Positions 6,758 to 6,863 of a DNA stretch of 6,863 nucleotides are shown here, one piece after another (positions within the stretch are counted from its first letter, which is position 1; the number at the start of each line of letters is the position of its first letter). Location of the stretch: NCBI GenBank assembly GCA_937883885.1, contig CAKZXL010000399.1, forward strand, positions 1 to 6,863, read 5' to 3'. Both the position numbers and the translations under genes were made by a program. The DNA is from an uncultured Aquincola sp. (GTDB lineage: Bacteria > Pseudomonadota > Gammaproteobacteria > Burkholderiales > Burkholderiaceae). A model generated the notes under the pieces. The model was given only the letters and a program-made list of their open reading frames with translations. It was not told the DNA's origin and ran no database searches.

Positions 6758-6863
6758 GGGCCGCGGCCGACGCGGACAACCAGCACTCGCCGGGCTCCAG
6801 GGCTGTCGGCACCGGCGGCAGCCGCCCCCCGCTGATGAGCGCCAGGCAGGTGAGCGCCATCGA
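6741..6863 (-). CDS. Possible 3' end of an unidentified minus-strand gene (partial)
   Basis: Reading from the right edge on the minus strand, 40 codons stay open to a TGA at 6743-6741. Almost all third positions are G or C, as in the real genes here. The translation includes [18 protein letters not shown] and ends SAAALTQPA. If real, it overlaps the last 17 bases of the chemoreceptor gene tail to tail. The 'alALxxGgrLPP' look faintly recalls the end of beta-ketoacyl synthases, but the NSFGFGG-type motif that should follow is absent, so I do not assign a family. It may also be chance in GC-rich DNA. Confidence 0.33.
   Translation of the reverse strand, partial: SMALTCLALISGGRLPPVPTALEPGECWLSASAAALTQPA

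Noticed and set aside
6759..6768. Perfect 10-base palindrome GGCCGCGGCC after the chemoreceptor stop
   Set aside because: It has no loop or T-tract to act as a terminator, and such palindromes are frequent at this GC content.

Overview
The window is very GC-rich and densely coding. It looks like the chromosome of a free-living betaproteobacterium, probably of the order Burkholderiales (the Rubrivivax/Leptothrix/Ideonella/Roseateles neighbourhood). That placement is inferred from three things: strong G/C preference at third codon positions, two chemoreceptors with the Tar/Tsr-like signalling domain common in this group, and two secreted proteins with C-terminal PEP-CTERM sorting signals (VPEPGT plus a membrane helix plus an arginine-rich tail).

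Layout, left to right. (1) 1-1251, plus strand: the 3' part of a methyl-accepting chemotaxis protein, cut by the window edge. (2) 1279-2739, minus strand, convergent with it: a secreted PEP-CTERM protein of the 'esterase-like activity of phytase' family. (3) 2878-4428, minus strand: a second, diverged PEP-CTERM protein of the same family, preceded by a very strong ribosome binding site, a small leader hairpin and a weak Pho-box-like element. (4) 4695-5009, plus strand: a small uncharacterised 104-residue protein. (5) 5210-6757, plus strand: a complete 515-residue chemoreceptor. (6) 6741-6863, minus strand: possibly the 3' end of another gene, overlapping the end of the chemoreceptor tail to tail.

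The two chemoreceptors (1 and 5) would each sit in the inner membrane and pass periplasmic ligand signals to the CheA/CheW/CheY system, which is not in this window. The two phytase-like proteins (2 and 3) would be exported by Sec, then recognised by an exosortase, also not in this window, and held at or released from the cell surface. A role in hydrolysing organic phosphate or other esters outside the cell is a family-level inference, not something the sequence proves. No evidence links the chemoreceptors and the secreted pair beyond adjacency.

I found no RNA genes, insertion sequences, CRISPR arrays, attachment sites or origins. Nothing here amounts to a clear new system. The points most worth a second look are the tandem pair of phytase-like PEP-CTERM proteins, the possible phosphate-control site upstream of the first one, and the small orphan protein.
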